In this document: positions 58,595 through 64,000 of the stretch, one piece after another
Layout: each line of letters starts with the position of its first letter
Position numbering within the stretch: the stretch's first letter is position 1
Source of the DNA: Cricetomys ansorgei
Taxonomy: Eukaryota; Chordata; Mammalia; Rodentia; Nesomyidae
Reading direction: 5' to 3'
Assembly (NCBI GenBank): GCA_026225945.1
Contig: JAMJFZ010004061.1
Location: 22,184,001-22,248,000, forward strand
Length of the DNA: 64,000 nt
Notes under the pieces: generated by a model
Told to the model about the DNA's origin: nothing
Database searches by the model: none
What the model saw: only the letters and a program-made list of their open reading frames with translations
Translations under genes and position numbers: made by a program

Positions 58595-58785
58595 AATGAG
58601 TGAACATTTATTGAGAAACCTCAAATGGCCAGGACCCATGTTATCAGAAAGATTATTTAATTTTTATAACAAAGTTTTGAGATGTTGAGACTCTAGGGAC
58701 TTGATAGTCAACGAAAATGGTAGAAACTCTCAGGTGGGCAGGAACACAATACCCACTCTACTTCATCTCTAAGAAGAATGTAATA
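58595..58785 (-). mobile_element. MIR SINE
   Basis: Antisense MIR: AACATTTATTGAGAAACCTC, TATTTAATTTTTATAACAAA, then a weak core. Confidence 0.5.
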
Positions 58786-58789
58786 GTTA

Positions 58790-60590
58790 CTTAAAAGGCA
58801 TTTATTTAACTGTCCAGAAATCTGCATTTAGATGAACATTTTTTTTTCTTTTCCTTAGCTCAGTGGTCATGAAATCTTAAAGTGCGTGAGAAATATTACA
58901 GAGTGCTGAACATTAAAATGAAGTACTACACAAGCAGTTTTAGAGATTTACAGAAGAGGGATACATATGCACTAACGTGTAACATATAACTAACATAACT
59001 CTATTTATAATTATTCCTTTGATCCTGCAAATTTGGAAATTTATCTTCCTTATAATTTTCTATTCTATAGGTCATAAGTCAATGGATATATTTTAAAAGA
59101 AAAATATTTCCATTAAAATAGCACTTTTCTCATAGCTACTCAGCAAAGTCATTTCTGCCACATTATTACAGGCCATAAACTTGAGGGTACAAAGATTGCT
59201 CTTGTCGTGTCTCAGCAACAGGTGGCAAATGATTAAGTACAAGGCAAGAGTGCAGGCTACACAGTAATATACAAAGGCCAGGATGTTGGGGTGTCCACGA
59301 GGTACAGGTACCAGGAGGTACACTGAGAACATTAAGAGTGTGGCTGTGGGATTACAGAGAAAGCGGAAATAAAAGTTTAAAACCAAAGAATTCAGAGTAA
59401 AGAAATCCAGTCCTTCTGGATGCTCTCAGAGTTGATCATGTTCTGATTTCACTGAGAGAAAGAAAGTAGTAGCTCTATTGGCATTTCCTAAGTGTTTTAT
59501 TGTTGTTGTTCAATCAAAGTTTCCATATTCCTTCTAAGCACAAATATACCTCCAAGGGAATTTGGCTTAGGTGGGTTTTTGCTCTTATATGAAGTAGTTT
59601 AACAAGACAAAGTTGGTGGCTTGAAAAATACTGACCTTCACGGTCTTACAGGGGACCCCAACGCTTTCTGAGAAGTCTAGTACACACCAATTTTACATTT
59701 AGACCAAATTCGGGAGCTGTGCCTTTAAACCCAGACTGACCTAGAACCCTTAACCTCTTGCCCCAGCCTGGGATGACAGACAGCATCATAACATGCAGTC
59801 AAGATGTTCTTTAAATGAAATAGGTGATGCTTTCTCAAAGCTTCATAGATACCAGTGCAAGAAATAACAAAGCGTTCTCCTTAAGACTCTTTCCCCTAAA
59901 TGTTATGACTCAAGATCTGAGAGTGACTTGCCTTACAGGGAGTAAAAGTGACTGATTTGTAACATAGAGAATCATTCTGTGTTTTCCTTTCCTGGCTTAC
60001 TGAACTAAGAGGGAGACCTTAACCTATGGGCTTCTTACTTGAAAAAAGCTCTTCCCGATTATAATAAAAGGAATTTGGAAACATCAAGAACAATCAATGC
60101 AATCAATGATTGTTTTCTTTCTTTCTGTCTCTCTGTCTCTGTCTGTCTCTCTGTCTCCTTCTCTCTCCCTCTCTGTCTCCGTAGAACAAACCAATTGCTT
60201 TCAGAGACAGAGAAGCTATTCCAGTGATCACCATGATGAGCTAGGTGATTGTAACATTTGAATGATAGAATTAACTGAAATCATATTTGAAGGTAATAAA
60301 GAAATATCCTTTCTTCCAAACTAACTGATTGGTTTAATCTTAGGTTGCCTAGTGGAATTCACTAGCTCTGGAGGTATATTCACAGGCTTGGTGTATGAGG
60401 GACCCTGAGGAGTAAAGGACCTTCATCTATACCATTTTCTCTCTTAAAAAAATAGATTCAGTGAATGCTTGACTCTGACCAATAAATGATCTCCAAATAT
60501 TCAAATAGCCATTGAGTTGTTTAACATGCAATGCTATCTCTTCTTAGTGATTCCTATTCCTTTACTCTCTGCAGTAAAAGTGAGTAAAAA
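58790..60590. other. Non-coding sequence with a TCTG/TC tract
   Basis: The pyrimidine simple repeat lies at 60115-60180. A very short B1-like antisense scrap may exist near 59.73 kb. The 97-codon minus frame at 59093-59386 is hydrophobic (LFLYLLV-type) but unrecognised and probably chance. Confidence 0.45.
60115..60180. repeat. (TCTG/TC)n pyrimidine tract
   Basis: Mixed TTTC, TCTG and TC units over about 65 bases. Confidence 0.9.
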
Positions 60591-60592
60591 GT

Positions 60593-60740
60593 CAGTTGGG
60601 CAGTGGTGGCACACACCTTTAATCTCAGCACTTGGAAAGCAGAGGCAGGTGGATCTCTGTGAGTTTGAGGCCAGCCTGGTCTACAGAGTTAGTTCCAGGA
60701 AAACAGCCAGAGTTGCAACAGAGAAACCATGTCTAAAAAA
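60593..60740 (+). mobile_element. B1 SINE, cricetid-like right end
   Basis: Full-length B1: GGGCAGTGGTGGCACACACC, TTTAATCTCAGCACTTGGAA, GGTGGATCTCTGTGAGTTTG and CCAGCCTGGTCTACAGAGTT. The right end reads CAGAGTTGCAACAGAGAAAC, which carries the extra bases I know from cricetid B1 ('gggctgttacacagagaaacc'); murine B1 has 'ggctacacagagaaacc'. Confidence 0.95.
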
Positions 60741-60919
60741 TTCAGAGTCCTTCATTTCAAATCCAAGGGTAGTAATAAGAGTATCATGTACAGGAGAGTG
60801 ATATCAGCATGCCTTTGACAATCACTGTAACTGTTTCTAACTCTTTTTGTGACCTTTATTTGCAAATGTCACATCAATACTAGGACCTTTTAAAGAACTA
60901 TTCCTGGTTTGGTTTTTCA

Positions 60920-61150
60920 GCTACTATTTACTAAATATGTTTTATGTGCCAAGGAACATAGGGTATACTCTTGTGGTATGTTTTTTTCTTCTTTTATTCT
61001 GAATTCTATTCTGTAGATATTCTGACTACTAATGGCATGAGTGAAGCATCATTTACTCTCCATCCTGGAAAGATACACAATTGAGGCAGAGAGATGAAAC
61101 ACTGTGCCCAAAGGCACTCAGCTGTTCTAGACGCAGAGTCAGGACCCCAA
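60920..61150 (-). mobile_element. MIR SINE
   Basis: Antisense MIR: TATGTTTTATGTGCCAAGGA, then GAGGCAGAGAGATGAAACAC, TGTGCCCAAAGGCACTCAGC and CAGAGTCAGGACCCCAAGGC. Confidence 0.75.
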
Positions 61151-61154
61151 GGCT

Positions 61155-61938
61155 TGTGATTATAGATGTAAATGATGGTAGACTCTGAAGCAAGTCTCCT
61201 GTGTCATCACCCATATGGAAAAATGAGCTGCCTCCTTGCAGCAACAAGTGATCATCACTGGAGAGGTACAAGTAGCAAGATGAACATCATCTATCCAGAA
61301 TGACATGGAGGCTACCCCTGCATTAGTGGCAGGTTGGATTATGTGGGCGCTGAAGTGCTTCCCCCCTGATTCATATACTTTTGTAAAGGGTTGGCACATA
61401 TTAGAGTTGGTCTTGGAGGGCTAAGTTGGTGACTGTTACACCATCATGGGAACCATCAGGGAGTAAACCGATAGAAAGGGAAGAAGCATCCACCTAGAGA
61501 AATCCTTACTCTTTCAACATTTCTCTATTCTATTGGCCTAGGAAGAAACTGCTGGTTGTGTTATTAATTTATTCCTGTCCAAGTGAACAAGCTCATATCT
61601 GGAACTTGTGTGACATCCCCTCAGATCTGCCGTGTTTCCACACCGTCCAGCACACCCTGCCATGTTACCGTTCCTGTGTTGGAGTACAGCTTCCCCACCA
61701 AGTTGAAAGATGGTCTCTAATTTCTAAGCAAGAAGGAAGAGCTGGGTTAATTATAATAGCAAATATGGATGAGCCTCTAGGCCCAGAAAAAGCCATTGTC
61801 ACCGAAATAACAAAGTGACCCATCTGGGTTATAACTTCTCCCTTTCTCTAGACTTCAGAAAGGAAAACTTCTGTGTACCTTGCCAAGCCTTTTTAGTATA
61901 TATGTGTGTAGTATGCATATGTATATGCATGTCCATGT
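61155..61938. other. Unique non-coding sequence
   Basis: Nothing recognised; overlapping frames on the minus strand at 61053-61399 are unsupported. Confidence 0.45.
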
Positions 61939-61939
61939 T

Positions 61940-61941
61940 GG

Positions 61942-61984
<43 letters not shown>

Positions 61985-62283
61985 ACATGTGTGCACACAC
62001 ATGTGTATGTTTGTGTGCATGTTGAAGCCAAGAGGTTGTGTTCTCCTCTACTTCTGTCTACCAAAAATACTGAACAGTCTCTTGTTGAACCTGGAGCTCA
62101 ACAATTTGACTAGCTTATCTATCTAGCTTGCTCTGGGGATGCCCTGCCTCCTCCTCCTGAGGACTTGGATTACAACTGGGCTACACTTGCTTGCCCAGCA
62201 TTCATATTGGTGATAGGGATCAAAATGCTGGTCCTTATGCTTGCATGGCAGATGTTTTACCCTTTGAGCCATCTCCCTACTCT
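61940..62283 (-). mobile_element. B4 SINE with expanded GT tail
   Basis: GT array at about 61946-61980 and a palindromic GTGCACATGTGTGCAC region, then GAAGCCAAGAGGTTGTGTTC, CTTGTTGAACCTGGAGCTCA, GACTTGGATTACAACTGGGC and head CCTTTGAGCCATCTCCCTAC. Antisense B4. Confidence 0.87.
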
Positions 62284-62344
62284 CAGTATGTCAGTTTTTG
62301 TCTCAGGGAAATAAAAAAATTCAGAGCCCCATATTAGTGGAAGT

Positions 62345-62665
62345 CATCACTCTATCTACCCAACCATCTATTCATTATCTACCCACCTACCTTACTAGCC
62401 ACCCATCTATCCACCTACCCATACACCCACCCACCCATCCATCCATCCATCCATCCATCCATCCATCCACCCCCCTCTACCCCTCCATCCACCCACCTGT
62501 CCATCCACGCACCCTCCATCCATCCATATGTCCACCTACCCATCCAACCATCCATCCATCCATCCATCCATCCATCCATCCATCCATCCATCCATCTAAC
62601 CACATACACAGTGCCCCCTCTACCTTTGTACCTGTCTACCCACCTATCCACCCCAGTATATCTCC
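62345..62665. repeat. CATC/CACC minisatellite-like array
   Basis: About 320 bases of CATC units with CTAC and CACC variants, and two purer CATC blocks (about 62436-62468 and 62550-62596). Frames across it give only HPSI-type repeats and are not genes. Confidence 0.95.
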
Positions 62666-62669
62666 ATAA

Positions 62670-64000
62670 CATGGAACTGAACTGGTGGGTGTGACAAGGT
62701 GTGGTTGTGTTCACACTGGGCTCATGGCCCAGTGATGAGGCAATAAAAGTGGAATGTAAAGCAGGTTATGACAGAAAACTTTAAGGTATAGCATATGAAC
62801 ACATGGCAGGGCAGGGGGGTCTTCATTCACAGTTGAATGATTTAGTGAAACTTCAAGGAAAAGGCTAATATACAGATTATTTCCCAAAAGATAGTCCAGG
62901 ATTTTCTAGCCCAATTGTGAATGCACATGAATTTAGACAAAGGGTCAATAAGGGAAACGGGGAGGAGGGTTAGCAGAGGAAGTACGTGAATAGGAAAATA
63001 AAGTACATTGTTTGAAAAGCAGATCATCTCCCAAACAGTCTCCACCTGCTTTCTTGAACACCCAACTTAAGGTTTCCAGTGAGCTGTACCATTCCTTATA
63101 TTATTCCTTAAAGAAACGTTATTGAGATATAGTTATTGCTTTGTGATTGCCTACAGAAAGTAAATGACTTTTATTTACAAAATGGTGCAACTATTAACAA
63201 ATCACTTCTAGAACACTGTCATCGTTCTAAGAGAAAATATCATGACCTTTAGCTCTTGCCCTCTAAGGCAATAAGCAGCCACTTTTCAAACATTAAAGTG
63301 ATACTCAGTTATAAAAAAGTAAATGTATCAATTGCTGGCTAACAGGAAGAGTGAATAGATAGCCAGAAGCCCATCTAGAAGGAAAGGTGGCTTTCTATGC
63401 CTACTGCAGTAGTGAAGGCAGTGTGTGTGTGTGTCTCTTTGTGTGTGTAAGGAAGATGGCGACAAGAAAAAGATTCTGAGAGATCTCTAAATAAGGGATC
63501 ACTTTGAACTCAAATGTAGGCTCTTGGATGCAGAGACACTGGGTTAAAAAGATGAGTAAAGGTAAAGTAAATTACCATGCAAGTACTTAGAAGGATTGCC
63601 AGAATGAAATAATCTATCGATCAGCTTCATTTATCACCCAGGAACCAGAAAGCCTCAATGAGAAATCCCATTTTTTTCTTTGATGTCTGGACAGCAATGA
63701 GCGAGTGGTATAATGATGGGGAAAACTCTCTGCTTTTTGGCCCCACCTAGACTTGTCCATTTCACAGTGAAGGATACCCCAGAAATCTCCCTAATCACTC
63801 AAAATAGGTAAGAAGTGAGTCAGGGTCAGTAGGGTGATTGGCAAGCCTCTGGAAAGAAGGTGATCCACGTTGATTAGGTTTGTACCAATAATACATAAAA
63901 TGACTGACTTATGTCAAGAAAACAGTAGTGCTGATGGCTATGGTCCAAACAGCAACCTCCAAGACAGGAAGGCACAGAATACCTCTTAATGAACTATATG
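62670..64000. other. Unique non-coding sequence to the window end
   Basis: A short GT tract lies at about 63419-63448. No gene, RNA or clear interspersed repeat recognised. Confidence 0.5.

Noticed and set aside
59093..59386. Hydrophobic 97-codon minus frame that could be a membrane protein
   Set aside because: No family recognised, no supporting context, and hydrophobic runs are expected by chance from A+T-rich antisense sequence.
62345..62665. Regularly repeated array that might suggest CRISPR
   Set aside because: Units are four bases long with no spacers; it is a simple-sequence minisatellite in vertebrate DNA.
62298..62714. Proline/serine/histidine-rich frame on plus and tryptophan/glycine-rich frame on minus
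   Set aside because: Both are direct translations of the CATC array.
1..64000. An undescribed multi-gene biological system
   Set aside because: No cluster of intact genes, no operon-like spacing and no conserved protein other than the broken elongin C copy; the contents fit ordinary rodent intergenic or intronic DNA.

Overview
The window looks like nuclear DNA of a muroid rodent: non-coding, A+T-rich, CpG-poor, and full of decayed transposable elements. Rodent-specific SINEs (B1, B3/B2-type, B4, RSINE1 and ID-like) lie among older mammal-wide elements (MIR, L2, L1M, MLT1/MST-type LTRs, MER5A, Tigger). The best-preserved B1 (60593-60740) has a right end like that of hamster, vole and deer-mouse B1, and no young rat ID or mouse B1/B2/L1 was seen. 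I therefore lean to a cricetid, which is an inference from one main copy. All family names come from reading against remembered consensus sequences, not from a database search.

No intact protein-coding gene, rRNA, tRNA gene or CRISPR array can be supported. Open frames of 60-140 codons occur on both strands, mostly overlapping in antisense or lying in repeats, as expected by chance in about 64 kb. The one clear gene-derived feature is a processed, frameshifted copy of elongin C (Eloc/Tceb1) on the minus strand at 50068-50408, with a probable 3' UTR down to about 49.85 kb. The window is either intergenic or inside a very long intron; more recognised SINEs are on the minus strand than the plus strand, which weakly fits an intron of a plus-strand gene.

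Layout. 0-5.6 kb: mostly unique sequence with one MIR. 5.6-9.1 kb: MER5A, a B1 remnant and a compound AT/CA/CT microsatellite. 9.1-11.3 kb: unique sequence with unusually many retained CpGs. 11.3-14.2 kb: B3, an LTR-like block, a Tigger remnant, L2 and RSINE1. 16-20.8 kb: dense repeat cluster (two L1M pieces, SINEs, an MLT1 LTR). 20.8-29.8 kb: sparse repeats. 29.8-30.5 kb: a MaLR-like LTR holding a TATC array and split by a B4. 30.5-35.5 kb: sparse. 35.5-41.3 kb: B4, L2 and B3 elements. 42.8-46.5 kb: LTRs, MIRs and an inverted repeat with homeodomain-type sites. 49-50.4 kb: MST-like LTR, ID-like SINE and the elongin C retrocopy. 56-58.3 kb: an L2 interrupted by B1 and B3. 60.6-62.7 kb: B1, MIR, B4 with a GT tract and a CATC-type minisatellite.

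I found no multi-gene system. The items most worth checking are the CpG-retaining segment at 10.38-10.70 kb, the perfect inverted repeats near 43.77 and 50.84 kb, and the elongin C retrocopy.
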